From assembly GCA_020445165.1 (NCBI GenBank), contig JAGRHE010000180.1, positions 1-5,504 of the forward strand: a stretch of DNA of 5,504 bases. Direction: 5' to 3'. Shown piece by piece: positions 1 through 5,504 of this stretch (within the stretch, counting starts at the first letter, position 1; every line of letters starts with the position of its first letter). This stretch comes from Gammaproteobacteria bacterium. Lineage in GTDB: Bacteria; Pseudomonadota; Gammaproteobacteria; Chromatiales; Sedimenticolaceae. Under the pieces are notes generated by a model, which ran no database searches, had not been told where the DNA came from, and saw only the letters and a program-made list of their open reading frames with translations. The translations under genes were made by a program, and so were the position numbers.

Positions 1-1221
1 CACCGCGACGAACGAGATCAGGCCCAGTTCGACCAGGCTCTGGCTGTGCTTGAGACCGGCATAGAAGCCGTAGCCGGCCATGATGATCAGGCCAATCAGC
101 AACCGCCTGCCCCACAGGATCCAGCGATACAGGTTCATCGCCGGGTCGGGGTAACTGGCCGGCAGCAGCAGGTGGTTGAGGCTCATCGAAGCCAGCGCGA
201 TGCTGGTCACGATGACCATGGCGCTGGCAGCCGACAGGCCGCCGACGAAGGCCAGCAGGGACAGCCAGGAAGGGCCGTTGGACAGCGTGATGCCGAGCAC
301 GTAGTAGTCCGGGTTCATGCCCAGCTGCAGCTTCTGGCCGGCCCACAGGATCACCGGAATCGAGATGTTCAGCAGCAGCAGGAAGGCCGGCATCGCCCAG
401 GTCGCCGTCCGCAGGCCACGCGCATCGAGGTTTTCGGCGAACAGCATGTGGAACTGGCGCGGCAGCAGGAAGGCGGCGGCGAACGACAGGAATACCAGTG
501 CTGCCCAGGGGCTCTCACCGACCGGCCGGTACAGGGCCTCGATCGCCTGCGGATTGAGCGCCAGCCAGTCGCTGACACCGCCGGGTCCATCGAACACGCT
601 GAACACCGCATAGGCGCCGATCAGCAGCAGCACGATCAGCTTGATCAGGGACTCGAAGGCGATGGCGACGACCAGGCCGCGATGCTTTTCGCGCGGCGAG
701 ATATGCCGGGTACCGAACAGCACCCCGAACAGGATCAGCGTGGCACAGAACACCAGTGCAATCGTGTTCGACGGTACCTCGTTCGACAGCACCTGCAGCG
801 ACTCGGTCACGGCGCGGATCTGCAGGGCGATATAGGGCATGGTCCCGAGCAGCATGAACAGCGTGACCAGTACGCCGGCCGCCTGGCTGCGATAACGGAA
901 GGCCAACAGGTCGGCCAGAGACGTCAGTTGGTACTCCCGGCTCAGGCGCAGAATCGGCTGCAACAGCACCGGGCTGAGTACGAATGCCAGCGTCGCGCCG
1001 ATGTAGATGGTCAGAAACAACAGGCCGTTGTGGGCCGCATAGCCGACGCTGCCGTAATAGGTCCAGCTGGTGGCGTAGACGCCGATCGACAGGGTGTAGG
1101 TCAGCGGGTGTGCGGCCCAGCTCCCCGGCAGGTAGCCGCGGTCGGTTGCGTAGGCGACCAGGAACAGCAGCACCAGGTAGACGAAGCCGGCCGCGAACAG
1201 GGTCGCCAGTTCATGGCTCAT
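1..1221 (-). CDS. SSS-type symporter domain of a probable hybrid sensor histidine kinase (partial, 3' end outside window)
   Basis: The minus frame is open from an ATG at 1221 to the window edge, giving 407 residues without a stop. It is highly hydrophobic, with about ten or eleven membrane segments (roughly residues 8-24, 42-60, 66-90, 115-138, 152-170, 183-208, 237-253, 276-297, 316-348, 372-390 and one cut by the edge). Landmark stretches are YATSWTYYGSVG (49-60), TSLADLLAFRYRS (100-112), MPYIALQIRAVTES (128-141) and LPRQFHMLFAEN (253-264). From family knowledge these mark the sodium:solute symporter module that opens sensor kinases of the CrbS/MxtR/CbrA kind, which control acetate or carbon-source use, rather than free-standing symporters such as PutP. 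The PAS, kinase and receiver domains expected downstream are not in the window, so the kinase call is inference. The ATG overlaps the upstream small gene by 11 nt, with a weak GGCGGG ribosome site about 9 nt ahead, suggesting translational coupling. A plain SSS transporter is the alternative. Confidence 0.8.
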   Translation of the reverse strand, partial: MSHELATLFAAGFVYLVLLFLVAYATDRGYLPGSWAAHPLTYTLSIGVYATSWTYYGSVGYAAHNGLLFLTIYIGATLAFVLSPVLLQPILRLSREYQLTSLADLLAFRYRSQAAGVLVTLFMLLGTMPYIALQIRAVTESLQVLSNEVPSNTIALVFCATLILFGVLFGTRHISPREKHRGLVVAIAFESLIKLIVLLLIGAYAVFSVFDGPGGVSDWLALNPQAIEALYRPVGESPWAALVFLSFAAAFLLPRQFHMLFAENLDARGLRTATWAMPAFLLLLNISIPVILWAGQKLQLGMNPDYYVLGITLSNGPSWLSLLAFVGGLSAASAMVIVTSIALASMSLNHLLLPASYPDPAMNLYRWILWGRRLLIGLIIMAGYGFYAGLKHSQSLVELGLISFVAV

Positions 1222-1408
1222 CGGAGTCGTCCCGCCGGTGGATGAAGAAGGCGGCGAGGATCACCGCCAGCCACAGCGCGTAGGGCGTCAGCCAGCTCAT
1301 CGGCGGCGTTGCCCACCAGTCCGCCACCGGGCTGACGAACAGCAGCAACAACGTCGCGCCGAGGATCACGGCGAGTTCTTTGCTGATCGGAAAACGTGGT
1401 GGCAGCAT
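1211..1408 (-). CDS. small two-helix membrane protein coupled to the symporter-kinase gene
   Basis: This 65-residue protein has two hydrophobic helices, at about residues 11-29 and 39-57, separated by a short tryptophan- and proline-containing loop (DWWATPPMSW). It ends in a charged tail, HRRDDSDEP. A GTG directly ahead of the ATG (1411) is an alternative start. I prefer the ATG because a GGGG stretch lies about 6 nt upstream of it. Its stop codon lies inside the start of the following kinase/symporter gene, an 11-nt overlap typical of co-translated partners. I do not recognise a named family. Small two-helix proteins encoded just ahead of SSS transporters (DUF4212 and DUF485 types) are known accessory subunits, so an accessory role for the sensor is a reasonable inference from size, topology and position only. 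The sequence itself shows no catalytic motif. Confidence 0.75.
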   Translation of the reverse strand: MLPPRFPISKELAVILGATLLLLFVSPVADWWATPPMSWLTPYALWLAVILAAFFIHRRDDSDEP

Positions 1409-1427
1409 CACGGGCCCCGGGGTTTGC

Positions 1428-1444
1428 TGTTACCAAAGGTAACA
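1428..1444. promoter_or_regulatory. perfect palindrome, candidate operator between divergent operons
   Basis: TGTTACC-AAA-GGTAACA is a perfect inverted repeat with 7-bp arms around a 3-bp centre. It lies 19 nt upstream of the minus-strand ATG at 1408 and 17 nt upstream of the extended -10 element that faces right, so a bound protein could affect both directions. The half-site resembles the TGTTACC half of GntR/LacI-family sites in E. coli, but here the centre is odd-numbered and no regulator gene is in the window. The assigned role is inference. A short RNA hairpin is also possible, but there is no T-run. Confidence 0.5.
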
Positions 1445-1460
1445 AAATTCAGCGGGCGCA

Positions 1461-1469
1461 TGCTTTAAT
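1461..1469 (+). promoter_or_regulatory. extended -10 promoter element for the DUF6394-channel operon
   Basis: The sequence TGCTTTAAT fits an extended -10 element (TGn followed by TTTAAT, 5 of 6 matches to TATAAT). There is no good -35 box at the right distance, which is tolerated by extended -10 promoters. Transcription would start near 1476 and give a leader of about 36 nt before the ATG at 1512. The palindrome at 1428-1444 would sit over the -35 region, a usual place for a regulator. Confidence 0.45.
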
Positions 1470-1511
1470 TCAGTGCACCCCTCTCGTAGTCGCGGTCCAC
1501 ATGGAGTCTGC

Positions 1512-1895
1512 ATGAATCCGGAAAAAGTCGTCTTCGGCTTCTTTATCGTCCTTGCTCTGACCCTGAATTTCGGTTTCTTCGTCGGAGAGATCGAAAATCC
1601 CGATCATCACCACGTCTACGAACTGTTCGCGGTGGTGATCGTCAACATGATCGCGACCGTGCTCAAGTTCGGCGATCGCAGCCAGATGGGGGCCTTGCTG
1701 CTGGCGACCAGCCTGGTCGCCATCCTGCAACTGGTCGCGGCGGCCCTGGTATGGACGTTCGCCGTGCACGTCTACGACATCGGGCTGACCCCGGTGGTCA
1801 CCTCGAGCATCGTTTCGCTGTCGGGCGGGGCCATGCTGGCCAACGTGATCTCGGTGATCCTGCTGATCATCGAGACGGTAATGCTGCGCCGCTGA
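1512..1895 (+). CDS. DUF6394-type four-helix membrane protein
   Basis: This is a 127-residue integral membrane protein with four hydrophobic segments, at about residues 6-26, 35-53, 59-86 and 96-124. The first loop carries GEIENPDHHHVYELF (25-39), with a histidine cluster and several acidic residues that could bind metal or sense pH. The start at ATG 1512 is supported by GGAG 5 nt upstream. A GTG at 1473 would add an unlikely arginine-rich leader and overlap the promoter. The opening (MNPEKVVFGFFIVLALTLNFGFF) and the NMIATVLKFGDRSQ stretch match what I remember of the DUF6394 family, which has no known function. The next gene, a potassium channel, starts 22 nt after its stop with no terminator between, so the two are probably co-transcribed. 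Inference: a channel accessory or regulatory subunit. Nothing in the sequence proves this. Confidence 0.88.
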   Translation: MNPEKVVFGFFIVLALTLNFGFFVGEIENPDHHHVYELFAVVIVNMIATVLKFGDRSQMGALLLATSLVAILQLVAAALVWTFAVHVYDIGLTPVVTSSIVSLSGGAMLANVISVILLIIETVMLRR

Positions 1896-1917
1896 ACCGC
1901 GAGCGGTGGCGCCAGGC

Positions 1918-3639
1918 ATGGAAAACATCGTCTTCCTGATTCTGCGGCGCATGCGCCAGCCGCTGCTGACGCTGCTGGTCGTGTATGCCGTGTCGGTGCT
2001 GGGACTGACACTGATCCCGGGCCAGGATGCTGCCGGCAACGACTGGCACATGAGCATCTTCCACGCCTTCTACTTCGTCAGCTACATGGCGACCACGATC
2101 GGCTTCGGCGAGATTCCCCACGCCTTCAGCGATGCGCAGCGGTTATGGGTCAGCCTGTCGCTGTACGCGGCCGTGATCTCGTGGATCTATGCCTTCGGTA
2201 CCATCCTGGCGCTGGTCCAGGACCGTACCTTCCAGGATGCGATCGCCGAAAACCGGTTCGCGCGCCGCATCCGCCGGATGCGCGAGCCTTTCCATCTGGT
2301 GTGCGGCTATGGCGAGACCGGCGGCACGTTGGTGCAGACGCTAACCCGGCGCGGCCAGCACGTGGTCGTGATCGACATCGACGAAGCCCGTACCAACATG
2401 ATCCAGCTGCAGGACCTGCGCGAATTCGTGCCGGCGCTGCATGGCGACGCCGCGATCACGCGCCACCTCAAGGAGGCCGGCCTGCAGCACCCGTCCTGCA
2501 TCAGCGTGGTCGCGCTGACCGACGACAATGCGGTCAATCTCAAGATCGCGATCACCGCGAAACTGCTCAACGAGCGGGTCAAGGTGATCTGCCGCGCCGA
2601 TTCGCATGATATCGAGGCCAATATGGCCTCGTTCGGTACCGATCACATCGTCGACCCCTTCGACACCTTCGCCTCGCACCTGGCGGTGGCATTCCAGGCG
2701 CCGTGCCTCTACCTGCTGCAGCGCTGGTTGACCGGGCGCGAGGGCAGTGCATTGACCGAGCCCCTGTATCCACCGACCGATGGCCATTGGATCGTGTGCG
2801 GTTACGGCCGCTTCGGCAAGGCGATCTGCGCCCGCCTGAAGAGCGAGGGCATTCGCGTGGTCGTGGTCGAGGCCAACCCCGAGCAAACCGGGCGTCCGGA
2901 CCAGGATTTCGTCGCCGGCCGCGGCACCGAGGCCGACACGCTGACCGAGGCCGGCATCGAGCATGCCGCCGGCCTGGTCGCCGGTACCGACGACGACGCC
3001 AACAACCTGTCGATCGTAATGACCGCGCGCGAACTCAACGACGACGTCTTCGTTGTCGTCCGTCAGAATCAGCACGACAACCAGCACATCATCGTTGCCG
3101 TGCATGCCGACATGATCATGCATCCGAGCGCGATCATCGCCGAAAAGATCCGCGTGTTGCTGGCCACGCCGATGCTGTACGAATTCCTGTCGCTGGCCCT
3201 GTACCAGGACGACAGCTGGGCCTGCGAGCTGGCCAGCCGGGTCACGGCCCTGGTGCGCGACCAGGTGCCCCTTGTGCGCGAGTGGGAACTCGGCGAGTCG
3301 GAAGCCGGGGCCTTGTGTGCGCATCTCGATAAGGGCGGGCAGTTCCTGATCGGCGACCTGTTGCGCGATCCCTGGCAGCGCGAGCGTTCGCTCAATGCCA
3401 TCGTGCTGCTGGTGCGCCGACGCAACGACCGCCTGCTGCTGCCGGACGCCGATTCCCCGATCCGGCCGCGTGACCGGATGCTGATCTGCGGCGACCAGAC
3501 CGCGTTTACCCGCATGCAATGGAACGTTTCGCACCAGCACACCATCGACTACATCCGCACCGGCGAGGACAGCCCGCAGGGCTGGTTGTGGCAGCAAATT
3601 TCCCGTGCTATCAATAAAAGGAAGAAACGGGCCGGATAA
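1918..3639 (+). CDS. potassium channel with tandem RCK (TrkA-N) domains
   Basis: This 573-residue inner-membrane channel has TM1 at about 14-34, a pore helix at 47-58, the filter TTIGFGE at 59-65, and TM2 at 77-101. A basic linker (113-122) leads to RCK1 (about 126-255) with the nucleotide loop GYGETG at 130-135, an acidic strand end VVVIDID (149-155) and ALTDDNAVN (199-207). RCK2 (about 290-410) has GYGRFG at 295-300, VVVVEAN (314-320) and AGTDDDANN (355-363). A TrkA-C-like part ends with LLLPDADSPIRPRDRMLICGD (506-526), and the tail is lysine/arginine-rich. Tandem RCKs on one chain resemble Geobacter GsuK and eukaryotic BK, where four subunits make the gating ring. MthK carries only one RCK. 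The filter has TIGFG in place of the common TVGYG, so potassium selectivity is likely but not proven. I chose ATG 1918 over GTG 1906 because GAGCGGTGG at 1901-1909 fits as its ribosome site. Ligands could be nucleotides or divalent cations. Confidence 0.93.
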   Translation: MENIVFLILRRMRQPLLTLLVVYAVSVLGLTLIPGQDAAGNDWHMSIFHAFYFVSYMATTIGFGEIPHAFSDAQRLWVSLSLYAAVISWIYAFGTILALVQDRTFQDAIAENRFARRIRRMREPFHLVCGYGETGGTLVQTLTRRGQHVVVIDIDEARTNMIQLQDLREFVPALHGDAAITRHLKEAGLQHPSCISVVALTDDNAVNLKIAITAKLLNERVKVICRADSHDIEANMASFGTDHIVDPFDTFASHLAVAFQAPCLYLLQRWLTGREGSALTEPLYPPTDGHWIVCGYGRFGKAICARLKSEGIRVVVVEANPEQTGRPDQDFVAGRGTEADTLTEAGIEHAAGLVAGTDDDANNLSIVMTARELNDDVFVVVRQNQHDNQHIIVAVHADMIMHPSAIIAEKIRVLLATPMLYEFLSLALYQDDSWACELASRVTALVRDQVPLVREWELGESEAGALCAHLDKGGQFLIGDLLRDPWQRERSLNAIVLLVRRRNDRLLLPDADSPIRPRDRMLICGDQTAFTRMQWNVSHQHTIDYIRTGEDSPQGWLWQQISRAINKRKKRAG

Positions 3640-3654
3640 ATAAATCCTATGGAA

Positions 3655-3678
3655 GCGCCTGTCCGGGGCGTCGTCTTT
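3655..3678 (+). terminator. weak terminator-like hairpin after the channel gene
   Basis: GCGCCT (3655-3660) can pair with GGGCGT (3666-3671) around a 5-nt loop, including G-T wobbles at both ends. It is followed by a broken T-rich stretch (CGTCTTT). It lies 15 nt after the channel stop codon, the expected place for the operon end. The stem is short and the T-run poor, so this is a suggestion only. Confidence 0.3.
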
Positions 3679-3710
3679 ATCCTGTGGCACACGGCCGATG
3701 TCGCGTCCGT

Positions 3711-3716
3711 TAGACT
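3711..3716 (+). promoter_or_regulatory. possible -10 box for the DUF302 gene
   Basis: TAGACT matches TATAAT at four of six positions, including the key second A and last T. It sits about 108 nt upstream of the DUF302 start. No convincing -35 box is visible at 16-18 bp, so an activator would be needed, or the true promoter is elsewhere in the 184-bp gap. Confidence 0.22.
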
Positions 3717-3739
3717 AGGACCCGTTCACCCCGCACAGC

Positions 3740-3754
3740 GGCCGGGTTCCGGCC
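3740..3754 (+). repeat. short inverted repeat in the leader of the DUF302 gene
   Basis: GGCCGG (3740-3745) and CCGGCC (3749-3754) form 6-bp arms around a GTT loop. There is no T-run after it, so it is unlikely to be a terminator. It would lie in the 5' leader if transcription starts near 3723. Its left side is part of a 13-mer (ACAGCGGCCGGGT, 3735-3747) repeated at 4362-4374 in the hairpin after the same gene. Confidence 0.4.
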
Positions 3755-3823
3755 TGCATTCGCGGTTCGCTCAATCAAGACACCAAGCAAGGCGGCGTCG
3801 AGTAACGCCCCGAGGAAAACTGC

Positions 3824-4351
3824 ATGAACAGACTGATCGTTTCTCTCATCCTGGTCGCTGGTCTCAGCATCGCTGCACACGCCGGCAGCAAGAAGGAGAT
3901 CGATACCCCGGCGTTCGACAAGGCGCTGGCGCAGCAAATGATCGGCAACAGCATTCAGCGCTTCGAGATCGCCGACGGGGTGAGTGTTGATGATGCCATC
4001 CAGTCGATGATGCTGCGGTCGAACATGCTCAACTTCAAACTCGTGGCTGACCTGCCGTTGTCGGAGCAGGTCGTGGCGATGGGCGAAGAGGCCAACTACA
4101 TGCGCATCCTGGCCTTCTGCGACGCGCTGATCGCCAAGAAGATGGTCGAGTACGACATCATCTTCGCCGGCTTCCTGCCGTGCCGCATTGCCGTGCTCGA
4201 AGACAGCGCCGGCAAGGGCTGGATCGTGACCATGAACATGGACATGATGCTGCACGCCGTCGATCTGCCGGAAGACCTGCAGCCGATGGCCAAGAAGGTG
4301 CGCGACACCATTTACAGCATCGTTGACGCCGGTGTGAACGGCGACCTCTGA
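3824..4351 (+). CDS. secreted DUF302-domain protein
   Basis: This 175-residue protein begins with a clear signal peptide (residues 1-20: MNR, a hydrophobic core, then AHA before GSKK), so the mature part should be periplasmic. The C-terminal half, with FAGFLPCRIAVLEDSAGKGW (114-133), VTMNMDMML (135-143) and a helical end, fits the DUF302 fold as I remember it; that family has no settled biochemical role. Two cysteines remain in the mature protein, C99 (AFCDALIAKK) and C120 (LPCRIAV), which could form a disulfide or bind a ligand. The start is well supported by GAGGAA at 3812-3817, 6 nt ahead of the ATG. It is the gene immediately upstream of the sulfide:quinone oxidoreductase gene but separated by 410 bp and a strong hairpin, so it is probably its own transcription unit. 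A link to periplasmic sulfur chemistry is inference from neighbourhood. Confidence 0.88.
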   Translation: MNRLIVSLILVAGLSIAAHAGSKKEIDTPAFDKALAQQMIGNSIQRFEIADGVSVDDAIQSMMLRSNMLNFKLVADLPLSEQVVAMGEEANYMRILAFCDALIAKKMVEYDIIFAGFLPCRIAVLEDSAGKGWIVTMNMDMMLHAVDLPEDLQPMAKKVRDTIYSIVDAGVNGDL

Positions 4352-4364
4352 TCCGCGCTCGACA

Positions 4365-4399
4365 GCGGCCGGGTCGGGACCGGTTCCCGACCTGGCTGC
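4365..4399 (+). terminator. long stable hairpin after the DUF302 gene
   Basis: A 15-bp stem can form from 4365-4379 with 4385-4399 around the loop CCGGT. The inner 8 bp (GGTCGGGA with TCCCGACC) are perfect, and the outer part contains two G-T wobbles (4371-4393 and 4367-4397). It begins 14 nt after the stop codon, the classic place for a terminator. However, no T-run follows (GATAATGCC), so it may act through other factors, protect the mRNA 3' end, or work as a double-sided element. Confidence 0.55.
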
Positions 4400-4405
4400 G
4401 ATAAT
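4397..4405 (+). promoter_or_regulatory. distal extended -10 candidate for sqr
   Basis: TGCGATAAT consists of TGn plus GATAAT, with five of six matches to the -10 consensus. It overlaps the last bases of the hairpin stem and lies about 357 nt upstream of the sqr start. No clear -35 is seen. If used, it would give a long leader that includes the second hairpin at 4506-4518. Confidence 0.3.
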
Positions 4406-4505
4406 GCCGTCGGCTCGCCGCCGGCGGACGCTTGCGGTTCGCGAATCTGCTTCCGGCGCAGCCTTTCAGCCGGGTGCCCTCCTGAGCTTCTGCCCCCTCT
4501 GATCC

Positions 4506-4523
4506 CGTCCCTGGGACGCTTTT
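4506..4523 (+). terminator. small terminator-like hairpin within the sqr leader
   Basis: CGTCC (4506-4510) and GGACG (4514-4518) pair around CTG, followed by CTTTT. A 5-bp stem with four Ts is a minimal intrinsic terminator. Its position between two promoter-like motifs would allow attenuation of the distal transcript, but the short stem makes chance a real possibility. Confidence 0.25.
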
Positions 4524-4568
4524 CCCCGCCTGGTCCAAAAAGCCCATTCCCGTGGCAGGGATAAGCTG

Positions 4569-4577
4569 TGCGATACT
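4569..4577 (+). promoter_or_regulatory. proximal extended -10 candidate for sqr
   Basis: TGCGATACT is TGn plus GATACT (four of six -10 matches) and differs by one base from the motif at 4397-4405. It would start transcription near 4584 and give a leader of about 178 nt. A -35 box is not clear (TTCCCG at 4547-4552 is too far). Confidence 0.3.
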
Positions 4578-4761
4578 GTCTGCGCCAGAGCCGGTGCACA
4601 CTTCAAAAAATACAGAACACCGGCCGCCCCGCCTGCACGCCTGTGCGTGAGGCATTGCAAGTATCAATGGATGTTTCAGCCGCGAGTACAGAACCCCTGC
4701 GGTTTCGGGTCTGCGCGTCGATGCTGCGACATCGATAACGTCCATCTTTGAGGAGAATCGA

Positions 4762-5504
4762 ATGGCACACATCGTCGTCCTCGGCGCCGGTACCGGCGGC
4801 ATGCCCGCTGCTTACGAACTGCGCGAGGAACTCGGTCGCGAGCACGAAGTCACCGTCGTCAACGAACGTGACTACTTCCAGTTCGTCCCTTCCAACCCGT
4901 GGGTAGCCGTCGGCTGGCGCGACCGGGCAAGCATCACCTTCGACATCCGCCCTCACCTCGAACGCAAGGGGATCAACTTTGTCGCCAAGCGCTGCGACAA
5001 GATCGATGCCAAGGGCAACATGCTGACCTTCGATGACGGCGAGACGCTCAAGTACGACTACCTCGTGATCGCAACCGGCCCGCGCCTCGCTTTCGAAGAG
5101 GTGGAGGGTGCCGGGCCCAATGGCGGTCACACCAACTCGGTGTGCACGGTCGATCACGCCGAGGCGGCGTATGAGAAATACAAGCAGCTGCTGGACGAAC
5201 CCGGTCCGGTGGTGATTGGCGCGATGCCGTTTGCATCCTGTTTCGGCCCGGCCTACGAATTTGCCTTCATCATGGACGCGGACCTGCGCAAGCGGAAGAT
5301 GCGCGACCGCGTACCGATGACCTATGTCACGTCCGAGCCTTACATTGGCCACCTCGGTCTGGGTGGTGTCGGTGATTCGCAGGGCATGCTCGAGAGCGAG
5401 ATGCGCAATCACCACATGAAGTGGATCACCAACGCCAAGGTGACCAAGGTCGAAGAAGGCAAAATGCATGTCGAGGAATACGACAACGGCGGTAAGAAGA
5501 TCAA
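4762..5504 (+). CDS. sqr: sulfide:quinone oxidoreductase (partial, C-terminal part outside window)
   Basis: The visible 247 residues, of roughly 430 expected, are the N-terminal half of a membrane-associated FAD enzyme that oxidises sulfide to sulfane sulfur and passes electrons to the quinone pool. The FAD/Rossmann loop is GAGTGG at 8-13, with the acidic E35 ending the second strand. The second FAD contact region is YLVIATGP (100-107). Two cysteines, C128 (NSVCTVDHAE) and C160 (AMPFASCFGPAYE), fall exactly at the positions of catalytic Cys128 and Cys160 in the Acidithiobacillus ferrooxidans SQR. The third cysteine (near 356) would lie beyond the window. The segments DYFQFVPSNPWVAVGW (37-52) and TSEPYIGHLGLGGVGDS (190-206) are also as in that enzyme from memory. 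The start has a strong ribosome site, GAGGAG, 6 nt upstream. The cysteines argue against the related NADH dehydrogenase II. A flavocytochrome c flavoprotein is unlikely because there is no signal peptide. Confidence 0.95.
   Translation, partial: MAHIVVLGAGTGGMPAAYELREELGREHEVTVVNERDYFQFVPSNPWVAVGWRDRASITFDIRPHLERKGINFVAKRCDKIDAKGNMLTFDDGETLKYDYLVIATGPRLAFEEVEGAGPNGGHTNSVCTVDHAEAAYEKYKQLLDEPGPVVIGAMPFASCFGPAYEFAFIMDADLRKRKMRDRVPMTYVTSEPYIGHLGLGGVGDSQGMLESEMRNHHMKWITNAKVTKVEEGKMHVEEYDNGGKKI

Larger units (their letters stand above)
4352..4761 (+). other. 410-bp intergenic region upstream of sqr
   Basis: I find no convincing gene here on either strand. The short open frames are arginine/proline-rich or lack ribosome sites. 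In order it holds a long hairpin (4365-4399), an extended -10 motif immediately after it (4397-4405), a small hairpin with CTTTT (4506-4523), a second similar -10 motif (4569-4577), an A-rich patch (4605-4610), a 6-bp inverted repeat (4718-4723 with 4730-4735), and a strong ribosome site GAGGAG (4750-4755). The length suggests a long regulated leader or distal activator sites. A small RNA cannot be excluded. Confidence 0.6.

Noticed and set aside
46..1245. 399-residue open frame on the plus strand, glutamine-rich
   Set aside because: It is the antisense shadow of the symporter-domain gene. Its composition (Gln, Arg, Gly, His, Asp) is typical of reversed GC-rich coding DNA and it shows no domain, while the minus frame has clear family motifs and membrane helices.
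2278..2280. Internal ATG (residue 121) just before RCK1, like the internal start in MthK that yields free RCK domains
   Set aside because: No ribosome site precedes it, and with two RCKs already on each chain a gating ring needs no extra soluble subunits.
2341..3690. 449-residue open frame on the minus strand
   Set aside because: It lies opposite the potassium channel gene and is rich in Gln, His, Gly and Asp without any recognisable motif. The plus frame carries the filter and both RCK nucleotide loops.
3685..3699. Possible sigma-54 promoter beginning TGGCAC
   Set aside because: The -24-like half is good, but the -12 position reads CGAT where TTGC is required.
4404..4499. Short plus-strand open frame in the sqr upstream region
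   Set aside because: It encodes a low-complexity Arg/Ala/Pro peptide of about 31 residues, lacks a ribosome site and overlaps a promoter-like motif.
4611..4694. 8-mer TACAGAAC occurring at 4611-4618 and 4687-4694
   Set aside because: Two copies of an 8-mer in this length are expected by chance and they have no symmetrical or promoter context.
4603..5469. 288-residue open frame on the minus strand
   Set aside because: It is antisense to the sqr gene, whose plus frame has the FAD loop and catalytic cysteines and a good ribosome site.

Overview
The window is GC-rich DNA with short intergenic gaps. It looks like part of a chromosome from a sulfide-oxidising proteobacterium, probably a gammaproteobacterium. 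The clearest pointers are a sulfide:quinone oxidoreductase gene running off the right end, very similar to the Acidithiobacillus ferrooxidans enzyme as I remember it, and a symporter-fused sensor kinase of a kind known from Pseudomonas and Vibrio. The taxonomic call is inference. I see no mobile element, tRNA, rRNA or CRISPR array.

Left arm, minus strand (1-1408): a small two-helix membrane protein overlaps by 11 nt the start of a large gene that leaves the window at base 1. The 407 visible residues of that gene are a sodium:solute symporter-like membrane domain, matching the N-terminal half of hybrid sensor histidine kinases of the CrbS/MxtR type. The kinase part itself lies outside the window.

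Divergent control region (1409-1511): about 100 bp separates the minus-strand pair from a plus-strand pair. It holds a perfect 17-bp palindrome, TGTTACC-AAA-GGTAACA, just upstream of an extended -10 promoter-like element facing right.

Middle, plus strand (1512-3639): a four-helix membrane protein of the DUF6394 type is followed 22 nt later by a 573-residue potassium channel with two transmembrane helices, a TIGFG filter and two tandem RCK domains. The pair looks like an operon, with the small protein a candidate channel partner of unknown function.

Right arm, plus strand (3824-5504): a secreted DUF302 protein with two cysteines is followed by a long hairpin, a roughly 360-bp untranslated stretch with two similar extended -10 motifs, and then the SQR gene, whose visible part has the FAD motif and two of the three catalytic cysteines at positions 128 and 160. 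The DUF302 gene may belong to sulfide metabolism by association.

No complete new system is evident. The best leads are the DUF6394-channel pair, the small protein coupled to the symporter-kinase, the DUF302-SQR neighbourhood and the orphan palindrome.
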